Part shown: piece after piece, positions 1 to 8,100 of the stretch
How positions within the stretch are numbered: position 1 is the first letter of the stretch
How the letters are laid out: the number at the start of each line of letters is the position of its first letter
Virus record (IMG/VR): IMGVR_UViG_3300042935_001042
Span: 1 to 25,453 of that record
Reading direction: 5' to 3' (one strand)
Length of the DNA stretch: 25,453 nt
DNA from: a virus
Notes under the pieces: model-generated
The model's database searches: none
Told to the model about the DNA's origin: nothing
The model's input: the letters and a program-made list of their open reading frames with translations, nothing else
Made by a program: the position numbers and the translations under genes

Positions 1-2
1 GT

Positions 3-1124
3 ACATGGACATTCTCTGACACAATGATGATAACTAACTCATTTGGTGAGAAGAAATTACAATTTGCTAATGCAATGAGTTTTAATGACAACTCAATGGT
101 TGTAAATGGAAAGATTGTAAACATTAGACAATTTATAAAAGCTCAAGATAGAGCAGCTAAATATGATCTTTCTGAATCAGCAAGAAAGGAACTTGAAAAA
201 ACATTTGAAGAAAGAGTTCAAGAACTTAAAGAATCTTCTTCTTTAGCTAAGGTTGCTAAGATTGAAAATGATAAACTTGTTATTCCTGGAGTTACTGATG
301 AAGAATTAGCTAAGTATAGAACTACAGTTATTGAGTATGGTAGAAAGCTTAATGGTCAAATGAATGAAGACAACAAAGCTGGCTACAGAAGAGATACAAT
401 CATTTCATCATTTATGATGTTTAAGACATGGATTCCTAAATTAGTTTCTGAACGTGGAATGGACATTACTAAAAATGTTGAACTTGATGAATGGGAATAT
501 GGTAGAGTTAGACTTTTCTTTAAAACTTGGAATCAATTAGGAACAAGAAATCTTTTGAAGATGCGTGAGATCATCAATGGTACTGATGAAGGTTTACGAA
601 TCTTAGATGAAATGCTTGAAGCAAAAAAAGATGATTACTATAAAAAAACTGGCCAGGTTCTTGAGATAACCACTGAGGAGTTTTATGATCTTGTAAGAAA
701 AGAATTAACTAATGAAATGAAAGAGTTAAAACTTTTATTAATTGTTGCTGCAATGATGTTTGCAGCTGCTGCTGCTGAACCACCTGAAGATGCTGATGAT
801 CAAACAAAAAATTTATATAAATTAGCTGCTAGAGGATTGCATAAAATTTCTGATGAGATTACATTCTATTATAACCCTGTATCTTTTGAAGGTATGACTA
901 AAGGTTCTGTACTTCCATCATTGAATATAATTACAAAAGCAATGAGAATCTTTAATGCAATAGGTAAAGAGATGGAAGATCCTGACAAAGCATATCCAAT
1001 GAAGTATTTCTTTGCAATGATTCCTGGAATTTCTCAATTTCAAACTGAGATACTTCCTTACCTTTATCCTGAACTTGCTAAAGAAATGGGCATCAGAGTG
1101 AGTGCAGAATCAAGAAGACAGTAA
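3..1124 (+). CDS. Large phage protein, C-terminal part (5' end outside window)
   Basis: The frame is open from base 3, with no stop before the first ATG at 24. The residues before that ATG (TWTFSDT) read like protein, so this is most likely the 3' end of a longer gene cut by the window edge; 24 is only a fallback start. Numbered from that ATG, the protein is mostly charged and helical. Residues about 125-175 are rich in aromatic and basic residues (FMMFKTWIPKLVSERG). A hydrophobic stretch at about 235-251 (LLLIVAAMMFAAAAA) is followed by an acidic patch. There is no catalytic motif that I recognise. It lies directly upstream of the lysis genes. Large, late, partly membrane-active proteins in this position of phage genomes are often internal virion or injection proteins, but that role is an inference. 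Stop codon TAA. Confidence 0.6.
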   Translation, partial: TWTFSDTMMITNSFGEKKLQFANAMSFNDNSMVVNGKIVNIRQFIKAQDRAAKYDLSESARKELEKTFEERVQELKESSSLAKVAKIENDKLVIPGVTDEELAKYRTTVIEYGRKLNGQMNEDNKAGYRRDTIISSFMMFKTWIPKLVSERGMDITKNVELDEWEYGRVRLFFKTWNQLGTRNLLKMREIINGTDEGLRILDEMLEAKKDDYYKKTGQVLEITTEEFYDLVRKELTNEMKELKLLLIVAAMMFAAAAAEPPEDADDQTKNLYKLAARGLHKISDEITFYYNPVSFEGMTKGSVLPSLNIITKAMRIFNAIGKEMEDPDKAYPMKYFFAMIPGISQFQTEILPYLYPELAKEMGIRVSAESRRQ

Positions 1125-1133
1125 TAGCTATAT

Positions 1134-1164
1134 TATGGCATTTATTTACATCTTAGATGCCATA
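1134..1164. terminator. Hairpin after the large phage protein
   Basis: TATGGCAT (1134-1141) and ATGCCATA (1157-1164) are a perfect 8-bp inverted repeat with a 15-nt loop. It starts ten bases after the stop codon of the upstream gene. No clear T-run follows, so it could be a weak terminator or an RNA-processing or stability hairpin. Confidence 0.35.
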
Positions 1165-1181
1165 TAATATATATAAATTGT

Positions 1182-1189
1182 TACATTTG
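1182..1189 (+). promoter_or_regulatory. Candidate Bacteroidota -7 box upstream of lysis cassette
   Basis: TACATTTG matches the Bacteroidota -7 consensus TAnnTTTG exactly. It lies in a 138-bp gap, about 75 bp upstream of the first lysis-cassette start. I see no TTTG at the expected -33 spacing, so this is a half-match. Its position after a hairpin and before a functional cassette supports it. The rest of the gap (1190-1262) is AT-rich with no recognisable gene. Confidence 0.35.
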
Positions 1190-1262
1190 CTTACTACAAA
1201 TTAATCGTTTTTATCAAGGGAGAGAGTGGAAAACTAGTTACAAACTATAACATCATTCTTAA

Positions 1263-1706
1263 ATGAGAACATTTCTTTTACAATTACTAGCAGCCTTACT
1301 CTTATTCTTTGCGCCAATTCAACAGTTAGTTATGGTCGTAGGTATAGCAATCATGCTAGACACATTCACAGGTATTTATAAATCAGTTAAATTGAATGGA
1401 TGGAGATCCATTCGTAGTAGAAAGTTGTCAAATATAATAAGCAAACTGGTTCTTTATGAGGTGTCAATCATTCTCCTCTATCCAATTGATAAATTTTTAT
1501 TGAACGAACTGTTGCTGAACATTGTTTCAGTTCAATTCTTTTCTACAAAAGTTGCATGTGTTCTTCTTATTCTAGTAGAGCTTACATCAATTAAAGAGAA
1601 TGTAGAAGCTGCTCTTAAGATTAATATCTGGCAGATTTTAAAAAGAACAATCAACAGAGCAAAAGAAATCTCCCATGATGTAGATGACATAGCCAATCCT
1701 AAATAA
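1263..1706 (+). CDS. Holin-like membrane protein (phage holin 4 type)
   Basis: A 147-residue protein with several hydrophobic segments: about 3-32, 60-77 and 88-106. The sequence after the first hydrophobic region (MLDTFTGIYKSVKLNGWRS) fits the 'D-T-x-T-G-x-x-K-x-x-K' signature of the toxin-secretion/phage-lysis holin family (Pfam Phage_holin_4). In that family it follows paired N-terminal membrane helices. The C-terminus is basic and amphipathic. Holins form the inner-membrane lesion that times lysis. The gene leads a run that continues through other membrane proteins to the endolysin, as expected for a lysis cassette. The start ATG has an A/T-rich leader without a Shine-Dalgarno site. Family assignment is by pattern only. 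Confidence 0.7.
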   Translation: MRTFLLQLLAALLLFFAPIQQLVMVVGIAIMLDTFTGIYKSVKLNGWRSIRSRKLSNIISKLVLYEVSIILLYPIDKFLLNELLLNIVSVQFFSTKVACVLLILVELTSIKENVEAALKINIWQILKRTINRAKEISHDVDDIANPK

Positions 1707-1712
1707 TATATT

Positions 1713-2087
1713 ATGGATAGTCTAGAAGGATTTATTCCAAAATTTTTAAAAGGAGGATGGATTGTTACGTTAATTGGTGCTGCAGGAATGATAGCAAGAC
1801 TGGCTGTATCTGAAGAAGAGAATGCCATGAATACAATAATCAAGAACATATCTGCTGCAATGATTGCATCTAGCATCTCTTGGTTCATATTAGAACAGTT
1901 CGAAATTAATTCAATGATTAAAGCAGTGACATATGGACTTGTTGGATTAAACTCACCAGAACTATTAAAAGGTATAACAAAAATATCTGGTGCGTTCTCT
2001 GAAGATCCTGCAAAGTTTATAGCCAATGCTAAGAAAGGTAAAGTTACATCAACTAAAAAACCTGTAAGAAAAAAACCTATAAAGTAA
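1713..2087 (+). CDS. Small membrane protein, LydA-type holin candidate
   Basis: A 124-residue protein with hydrophobic segments at about 14-33 (GGWIVTLIGAAGMIARLAV) and 46-62, then a shorter apolar stretch near 70-80. The 'GGW..TL.GA.G...R' start resembles LydA-like phage holins (Phage_holin_3 group). The tail is strongly basic and Lys/Pro-rich (KKPVRKKPIK). The next gene product ends in the same kind of tail. The gene begins 6 bp after the upstream holin-like gene, and its stop codon overlaps the next start (TAATG), so translation is probably coupled. It may be a second holin, an antiholin, or another membrane component of the lysis cassette. Confidence 0.55.
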   Translation: MDSLEGFIPKFLKGGWIVTLIGAAGMIARLAVSEEENAMNTIIKNISAAMIASSISWFILEQFEINSMIKAVTYGLVGLNSPELLKGITKISGAFSEDPAKFIANAKKGKVTSTKKPVRKKPIK

Positions 2088-2779
2088 TGAATAAGAATAC
2101 TTCATTAATAGCACTAACTCTAATTATGTTATCAGTTGCAATCTATGGTAAATGGATTGAAGTGAAGATATCAGAAAACGCACGAGCTATCATAGAAGAT
2201 AGATTAAAACCTCAACCATGGCTATCAAGAGCTTTTGATTACTATGGTACACCTATAGAAGCAAACTTTGTAAATAAAGAATTTTCAGTTGACAAGTTAA
2301 AAGAAAATCTTGATTATATAAAAGATTGGAAAAAATCAAGAGACAGTGTGTGGTCAGCATACATTGCTACTGAAATGGTTCCTGAAGAACAGAAAATTAT
2401 TGATAAAGTAAACGAGGATACAAAAGAAGTTGATGCTATTATAGAAGACATTATAGAAGATGTTGAGAACAATAGGAACTTAGAAGAAGTAGACTCTATA
2501 ATTAAATCAGGTGTTATAGAAAAGAAGATAACACCAATCATGGATAACATTAACCTACTAATTGATTTACAATCTACAGAAGGAGAAAAGTTAGCAGATG
2601 ATATGAAGGTTACAATGTATACATTTTCAAACTTCATGATAGGAGTGTTATCGTTATCTTTTATCTTATTAGGTACATTGATATATGATTTTATAAAAAC
2701 AAAAAGAGAAGCAGCTAAACCTGTAAGAAAACCAAGAACAAAGAAACCAGTTAAACGTACAACCACTAAAAAGAAATAG
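2087..2779 (+). CDS. Two-TM protein with helical periplasmic domain and Lys-rich tail
   Basis: A 230-residue protein with one membrane segment at the N-terminus (about 6-22) and one near the C-terminus (about 183-204). The roughly 160 residues between them are charged and helix-forming (repeated EDIIEDVE-like stretches). The layout is like the four-helix-bundle sensor region of chemoreceptors (TM-helical bundle-TM). The C-terminal tail beyond the second TM is Lys/Arg/Pro/Thr-rich (KPVRKPRTKKPVKR) and echoes the tail of the preceding protein. Its place between holin candidates and the endolysin suggests a lysis regulator or antiholin that senses the periplasm, but no family could be named. The start overlaps the upstream stop codon. 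Confidence 0.6.
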   Translation: MNKNTSLIALTLIMLSVAIYGKWIEVKISENARAIIEDRLKPQPWLSRAFDYYGTPIEANFVNKEFSVDKLKENLDYIKDWKKSRDSVWSAYIATEMVPEEQKIIDKVNEDTKEVDAIIEDIIEDVENNRNLEEVDSIIKSGVIEKKITPIMDNINLLIDLQSTEGEKLADDMKVTMYTFSNFMIGVLSLSFILLGTLIYDFIKTKREAAKPVRKPRTKKPVKRTTTKKK

Positions 2780-2783
2780 GTAA

Positions 2784-3041
2784 ATGGGATTTTTTAAAGA
2801 ATTAGTAAGTGATGACAATTCAATAGATGAGAAAGCATTTGTTGGTGTCATTTCATTTTTTGCAATGGTATTTACATTGTTAGTAGATGTAGTTACAGGG
2901 ATATGGGGCAAAGAGTTAATCATCAAACAATTTATCTTTGATGGATTTATGACTCTTACAATGATCTGTTTTGGTATAGCCACAGCAGGTAAAGTATTTA
3001 GTATGAACAAACAAAAGAAAGAACAAGATGCAACTGAGTAA
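2784..3041 (+). CDS. Small two-TM membrane protein, holin candidate
   Basis: An 85-residue protein with two hydrophobic helices, about 18-42 (AFVGVISFFAMVFTLLVDVV) and 50-70, joined by a short loop, with a charged N-terminus and a basic C-terminus. Small size, two TM segments and a position directly before, and 14 bp overlapping, the endolysin gene are typical of class II holins. With the two genes at 1263 and 1713 there are several holin-like candidates here. Which one is the lesion-forming holin cannot be told from sequence. Confidence 0.6.
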   Translation: MGFFKELVSDDNSIDEKAFVGVISFFAMVFTLLVDVVTGIWGKELIIKQFIFDGFMTLTMICFGIATAGKVFSMNKQKKEQDATE

Positions 3042-3495
3042 ACACTTATCATTAGCTGAAGTTACAAGAAGTGATTCAGCAAAAAGAAATGGAATAAGCA
3101 ATGAGCCTACTCCAGCACACTTAGAAAACTTTAAGTTATTAGCTGAAAAAGTATTTGAACCTATTAGAGAACACTTCAAAGTTCCTATTCATATATCTAG
3201 TGGATATAGAAGTGCTGCATTAAACAAAAAGATAGGTGGATCACTTACATCACAACATTGTTCTGGTGAAGCAATTGATATCGACATGGATGGTAGTGCA
3301 AGTGGTGTTACCAATAAGCAAGTTTTTGATTTCATTAAGCAACATCTAAACTTTGATCAAATGATTTGGGAATTTGGTACAGATTCTAACCCTGACTGGG
3401 TACACGTATCATACGAATCAACTGGTAAACAACGTAAGCAAGTTTTGAAAGCTGTTAAACAAGGTGGAAAAACAAGTTATGTACCATATAAGTAA
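3028..3495 (+). CDS. Endolysin, M15 family zinc peptidase
   Basis: A 155-residue single-domain protein of the M15 peptidase type (D-Ala-D-Ala carboxypeptidase / L-alanyl-D-glutamate endopeptidase; Pfam Peptidase_M15_3). These cut the peptide stems of peptidoglycan. The motif SQHCSGEAIDID supplies the metal ligands His77 and Asp84. DWVHVSY supplies His126, with Asp123 near the usual catalytic acid position. The substrate-site motif SSGYRSAALNKKIGGS (about 57-72) is also typical. There is no signal peptide, so it needs a holin to reach the wall. It overlaps the upstream holin candidate by 14 bp and is followed by the spanin-like pair. Confidence 0.9.
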   Translation: MQLSKHLSLAEVTRSDSAKRNGISNEPTPAHLENFKLLAEKVFEPIREHFKVPIHISSGYRSAALNKKIGGSLTSQHCSGEAIDIDMDGSASGVTNKQVFDFIKQHLNFDQMIWEFGTDSNPDWVHVSYESTGKQRKQVLKAVKQGGKTSYVPYK

Positions 3496-3814
3496 GTTCA
3501 TAAAACAACAATGGTTAGGAACCATCCTAATTATATTATTCATTCTGTTCTTGGTTTATGGAATAGGAAAGAATAGTGAGTTACAAAAAGAAAAACAACG
3601 TCTTGAAAAAGAGATTGAAGTGCTTGAGCAAAAGGAAGAACTACACTGGAATAAACTTGACAGTTTAAAAGTTAGTGAGAGCACTATAATTAAGAAAGAA
3701 AAAATATTAATACAGATACAACATGACACAATTAAGATTATTGATACTATGTCTGTTAGTGAGCTTCAAAAGTATTTCACAAACAGATACAATAAAAAAG
3801 ATAGTATTAGATGA
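3479..3814 (+). CDS. Inner-membrane spanin-like protein (Rz-like)
   Basis: A small protein with one N-terminal membrane helix (TILIILFILFLVYGIG) and a long charged coiled-coil-like periplasmic region rich in Lys, Glu and Leu. That is the architecture of an i-spanin. A GTG at 3464 would add five residues (VEKQV) and is an alternative start. The ATG at 3479 was preferred; AAGGTGG lies about 11-17 bases upstream. Either way the gene starts inside the endolysin gene, and it overlaps the next gene by 92 bp in another frame, as in Rz/Rz1 pairs. Stop codon TGA. The product would reach across the periplasm to its outer-membrane partner. The function is inferred from architecture and position. Confidence 0.65.
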   Translation: MYHISKFIKQQWLGTILIILFILFLVYGIGKNSELQKEKQRLEKEIEVLEQKEELHWNKLDSLKVSESTIIKKEKILIQIQHDTIKIIDTMSVSELQKYFTNRYNKKDSIR

Positions 3815-4190
3815 GAGAGTTGGTAGAGAAGTTGTTAAAGACCTTGTAAGAGGAGATATCTGTAGACAGCTCTTATCACTTGCTCAAGAGAAGAATGATG
3901 TTCTTAAAAAACAAACTATTGAACTATATTCAATCATTGCAATTAAAGATAGCATCATCTCTAAAAAAGATGAAATAATCACTATACAAGACAAAGCTAT
4001 TGGCTGGTGGAAGAAACCTGAACTTCATGGATACTTAGGAGTTCAAAGTGTAAATGCCACTATAGTTAATCCATATTTATATGGAACATTATTACTTGAA
4101 TTTCCTAAATTTAGTTTAGGAGCACAATACTTTGTACAACCAAACAATCCATCAGGATATGGATTTATTGTAGAATATAACTTATTTTAA
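3723..4190 (+). CDS. Outer-membrane spanin candidate with beta-strand C-terminus
   Basis: A 155-residue protein. Residues 1-20 form a signal peptide (LRLLILCLLVSFKSISQ) without a convincing lipobox. A charged coiled-coil-like region follows (about 21-95). A C-terminal third then has alternating polar and apolar strands with aromatic girdles (HGYLGVQSV, YLYGTLLLEF, FSLGAQYFV, YGFIVEYNLF). It ends in Phe, as BAM-recognised outer-membrane beta-proteins do. The start lies inside the i-spanin-like gene in another frame, the classic Rz/Rz1 overlap. I infer an o-spanin partner anchored by membrane beta-strands instead of lipids. A plain outer-membrane or secreted accessory protein is the alternative. 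Confidence 0.6.
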   Translation: MTQLRLLILCLLVSFKSISQTDTIKKIVLDERVGREVVKDLVRGDICRQLLSLAQEKNDVLKKQTIELYSIIAIKDSIISKKDEIITIQDKAIGWWKKPELHGYLGVQSVNATIVNPYLYGTLLLEFPKFSLGAQYFVQPNNPSGYGFIVEYNLF

Positions 4191-4195
4191 AACCA

Positions 4196-4330
4196 ATGGC
4201 AAAACAAACCAACACAGCAGAAAAGATTTTAAAACCTACGATCAGTCGTCCTGGTGTACACGCAAAAGCAAAGACATCAAAGTTGAAATCTAGCAAACTA
4301 TACAAGAAATTAAATAAAGGACAGGGATAA
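4196..4330 (+). CDS. Small basic phage protein, 44 aa
   Basis: An ATG at 4196, five bases after the spanin stop, opens a 44-codon frame rich in Lys and Ser (KPTISRPGVHAKAKTSKLKS, ending NKGQG). The SRPGVHAK...SSK.YKK pattern resembles a very short protein I associate with other Bacteroidota phages, but I cannot name a family. The stop overlaps the next start as TAATG, which argues that both are translated. It is strongly basic; a virion or nucleic-acid-binding role is possible but unproven. Confidence 0.6.
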   Translation: MAKQTNTAEKILKPTISRPGVHAKAKTSKLKSSKLYKKLNKGQG

Positions 4331-4476
4331 TGGATTGGCAATTAGAAATATCATTTCATTGGCCACACGATAGACTAGCAATAGGATGGGAAGTCCTACA
4401 CCCTGATGAGAAATTTGATTATACATCATATGTTCTCTTTCTTGGTTTCATAACAATAACATTAGATATAAATTAA
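4330..4476 (+). CDS. Small protein with C-terminal hydrophobic segment, 48 aa
   Basis: A frame of 48 codons whose ATG overlaps the previous stop (TAATG). The first part is aromatic and charged (MDWQLEISFHWPHDR, LAIGWEVLHPDEKFDY). It is followed by a hydrophobic stretch (YVLFLGFITITLDI), so the product is probably membrane-associated. The 'ISFHWPH.R.AIGW' opening looks like a conserved phage small protein. Function unknown. Confidence 0.55.
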   Translation: MDWQLEISFHWPHDRLAIGWEVLHPDEKFDYTSYVLFLGFITITLDIN

Positions 4477-4484
4477 TATCTTTG
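4477..4484 (+). promoter_or_regulatory. Candidate -7 box before the adhesin block
   Basis: TATCTTTG matches TAnnTTTG and begins directly after the stop codon of the 48-aa gene, 23 bp before the GIY-YIG gene start. No matching -33 element is visible at normal spacing. If real, it would drive the endonuclease and the large adhesin gene behind it. Confidence 0.3.
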
Positions 4485-4506
4485 ATAACTAATAAATTAT
4501 AAAGAA

Positions 4507-5115
4507 ATGGGAATACCAAATAGACAAATAGGAATTTATAAAATTACTAGCCCTAGTGGTAAAGTCTACATTGGTCAAAGTTGGGACATTAAAAAAAGAT
4601 TTTCTAAATATAGAAGTTTACAAAGTGTTTATAAACAAAGAGTTTTATTTAATTCATTTAAGAAACATACGTGGCAAAACCATAAATTTGAAATAATTAA
4701 AGAATGTCAGTCTGATAATGTTACACAATTTGATTTGGATGAATTAGAAATTTACTATATTAATTTTTATAAGGATCTTGGATGCAATCTTTTAAACATA
4801 AAAGAAGGTGGTCGAGGTGGAAAATTACCTAAAGAATCTATTGATAAAATGTTACAAACTAGAGGAAAATGGAATCATTCTATAGAGAGTAAAAAGAAGA
4901 TAAGCGATTCTCATAAAGGAATAAAACATTCTCTATCTACAAGAATGAAAATGAAGAATATGAAAAATAGTATGAAAATTATTTTACATAAAGAAACAGG
5001 AACATTTTACTTTGGAATAAAAGAAGCTGCTTTGATTTTTAACTTAAATTATAATACCTTGTGTAAAATTTTACAAGGCAAAATTAAAAACAATACTAAT
5101 TTAATATACATATAA
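4507..5115 (+). CDS. GIY-YIG homing endonuclease
   Basis: A 202-residue free-standing homing endonuclease. GIY (9-11) and YIG (21-23) bracket the catalytic core, with Arg31 in SWDIKKRF. The DELEIYYINFY helix carries the conserved acidic residue, and LLNIKEGGRGG closes the domain. C-terminal to it are repeated NUMOD3-like segments (ESIDKMLQ, SKKKISDSHKGIKHS) and a NUMOD1-like helix-turn-helix (KEAALIFNLNYNTLCKI) for DNA recognition. Such enzymes cut one strand or both in alleles lacking the gene and spread by gene conversion. The first nine residues, MGIPNRQIG, nearly copy the first nine of the next gene product (MGIPSRQIG), which GIY-YIG proteins do not normally carry. Confidence 0.9.
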   Translation: MGIPNRQIGIYKITSPSGKVYIGQSWDIKKRFSKYRSLQSVYKQRVLFNSFKKHTWQNHKFEIIKECQSDNVTQFDLDELEIYYINFYKDLGCNLLNIKEGGRGGKLPKESIDKMLQTRGKWNHSIESKKKISDSHKGIKHSLSTRMKMKNMKNSMKIILHKETGTFYFGIKEAALIFNLNYNTLCKILQGKIKNNTNLIYI

Positions 5116-5117
5116 AT

Positions 5118-8100
5118 ATGGGTATTCCATCAAGACAGATAGGTTGGGACCAACAGTCAAACTTATTATGGCAACTTCAAGCACAGCTTAATAAATTAGG
5201 CAAAACAATGAGTCAATGTTGTGGATCTTCTACAGCAAATTGTATCAGTTTCACTGATATAACTTGGGAAGCATTCATTGCTGCTGTTGATGCAGGAACT
5301 ATTGCTGATTGTTACTATAACATTATTGACAGACCAAACTCAGGTGATGATCCTTTATACGTTCTTGTTGAAAAGGGACTTCCTAATTTTGACAATGAGG
5401 TGAGAAGAGAAGAACAAGCATCAAGTGCTTTGTGTATTACAAGTGATCAAGGAGTGGGATGTTTCAATGTATATGCTGAATCAGAAACTATTTCTTTTGA
5501 TTATATTGAAGGTGCTACAGTCTATCCTGTTCGATTAAGAGACTGTTCTATTTTTGCTGAAGGAGATGTGGTAACATTTACAAGTTATGAAGCTCCTTTT
5601 CCTACATATACAGGAGTTATACATTATGGTTATAATGGTGGGATGGATCAATGTCAAGTATTCTTTCAAATAACAGGAGGAACAGGTGTTATACCACCAA
5701 GTCCTGGTAATCCTGAAGGAACATTTAGTAATGGTGTAGATAGTACAGATGGAAGAATTGATACAGATGGAAAATGTATTCCTTTTCCAACACTATCTGT
5801 AGGAGATGTAATTAATGGATGGTTATCTCCAGAAGAAGGCGTTGCAAGTGCAACAATAACTTCTATAACAGGAACAACAGTTACAATAGCTCCTACATCA
5901 GGAGATTGGACTGGTGTTTCTGTATTTTTTATAGAGAATAATAAATCTTGTTTATTTGTAACAACAGCTCCTATTACAACAGTTAGTATACTCCTTACAC
6001 CAGATCCTATATGTTTTGATTTTGATAGTCTTCTTGGATTTGGTGTATATTTAAATACATTAATGCAAGCTACAGATGGTTTGATTTATGGAACGTTACA
6101 ATCACACAAGGAGTATGATGGGCAATTGTTTTCTATGGACCCTGTTACAGAGCAAGTGACGATATTGTTTACTTTTGATGATACTGCTACGTATGGTAGT
6201 AATCCTAGTTCAGGACTTGTTGAAATAGCAGGAGAATTATATGGTACATGTAATGCTGGTGGTAATGATGGTGTTGGAACTATATGGAAATGGAATATAG
6301 CAACAAATACATTCACTGTATTACATTCTATAGATAATGATAATGATGAAGGAGCATATCCTTATGGAACATTATTATATACAGGAGGACTTTTATATGG
6401 AACTTGTAATGGTGGTGGAGCTAATGATTTTGGAACATTATTTGAATTTGATCCAATAGCTGTAACATATACAGTGTTATTGCAAATGGGTGATAATGAA
6501 GATATTCAATATCCACAAGGACCATTAGTAGAAGTTATTCCTGGAGAATTGTGGGGAACTTCTACTAATGGTGGAACTAATGATAGTGGTACAGTGTTCA
6601 AATATATACTTAGTTCAGGAATTGATGAGATAGTTGTAAACCTTGACGATGTTTCTGTATCAGGAGAATACATAGGTGCTAGTGGAGGAGTGATGTTAGC
6701 CAGTGATGGTAATGTGTATTTTAATACAATTAATGGTGGTGATGATAAAAATGGAACATTGTGTCAAATTACAGATATTTCTACTATCCCAGTATTAAGT
6801 ATTGTTCATAGCTTTGATATTAATTATGGATATGGAAAAGCTGTATGCCCTATAGAAATTGCTGGTAATTTGTATGGATGTACAAATAATTCAAATGAGG
6901 AGCCTACAGGTTGTACTTCTCCAGTTGGAAGTATTTACAAATATGATCTTAGTGTAGGTATATTTACAACATTGCACGCATTTGATGCTCCAACTGATGG
7001 GGGTTCTCCTACTTTAGGACAACTTCTTCCTATTGTAGATGTATTGTATGGAATGACAAATCTACCAAAACTACCAGACTGTCCTACAGATCAATATGGA
7101 CAAATATTCAAATACAACATCACAACAGATGTATATACAAATGTTCAAGCTTTAGGAGTTCCTGTTTCTTCTCCTGCTGAGGTGGCAACATCTATTTGTG
7201 AAAGTATTGTAGATCCTGGATATACATGTACTACAGTGGGTGGATGTCTTTTTGTTTCAGGAACACAGTTTGGAAACGAAGCAGGTCAAACATTAGTGAT
7301 TAGAACTATTGTTACGTTTGAAGGTAATTTAAATGCATGTACACCACCTGTTCCTGGAGATATTATATATGATGATGCTACAGGCAATTTAATAGGAACT
7401 GTTCTTAGCTTTAGTGGGGTTAATCCATATATAATGGAAGTGGAATTAGATGACAATGCTAATCCTGGATATGATCCTAATAGTGCTGGTTTTAATATTT
7501 ATGTACAAGGGGATGGATGTGGTATTAAAGTTGAGCAAATAATAGGAACAATCATTGACTACACTGTTCAACCTTTTTCAGGAGGAAAAGAACCTGTTAA
7601 CAGACCTTGTTATTACAATGCTACATATGATGTAATCACAGACTATCCTCTTTCACAACCACACACAAAAGCAGAAATAGACTATCTTGTAACTAACAAC
7701 TTGTTAGTGCCAGGTGCATTCTATCACATCATGGATGTGGATTTATTCTTATATGGAGGAACAGAGATTGTTATACAAGCAAACAGTCATCATTCATTTA
7801 ATGATACAGCAATGGGCTTGTTCTACAATCCTAGATATGATCAAGATGTATTAGGATATGGAATATATGATGCTTCTACAAGTTATTCACGAGGAGACAC
7901 TGCTATATGGGGAGGACTTGTTATAACATTGGTTGGTGGTTCTGGTATGGGAAATACATCTGCATACAATTTAGAATATAACATATGGACATTCCCTGGT
8001 AAATTCAAAGTGTTTGTAAGTGATACATCATCTTTTGCTGGAGGAGATATTGTTTATGATCCTAATAATTCAAATAATTCAATGCTTATTACAGAAGTGG

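Noticed and set aside
1532-2026. Long minus-strand reading frame opposite the holin-like genes
   Set aside because: It lies across two tightly packed plus-strand genes with clear membrane-protein features; its protein is a hydrophobic mirror of these without a recognisable domain.
2314-2766. Minus-strand frame opposite the two-TM protein
   Set aside because: It is a shadow of a low-complexity charged gene with good plus-strand context; no motif or start signal supports it.
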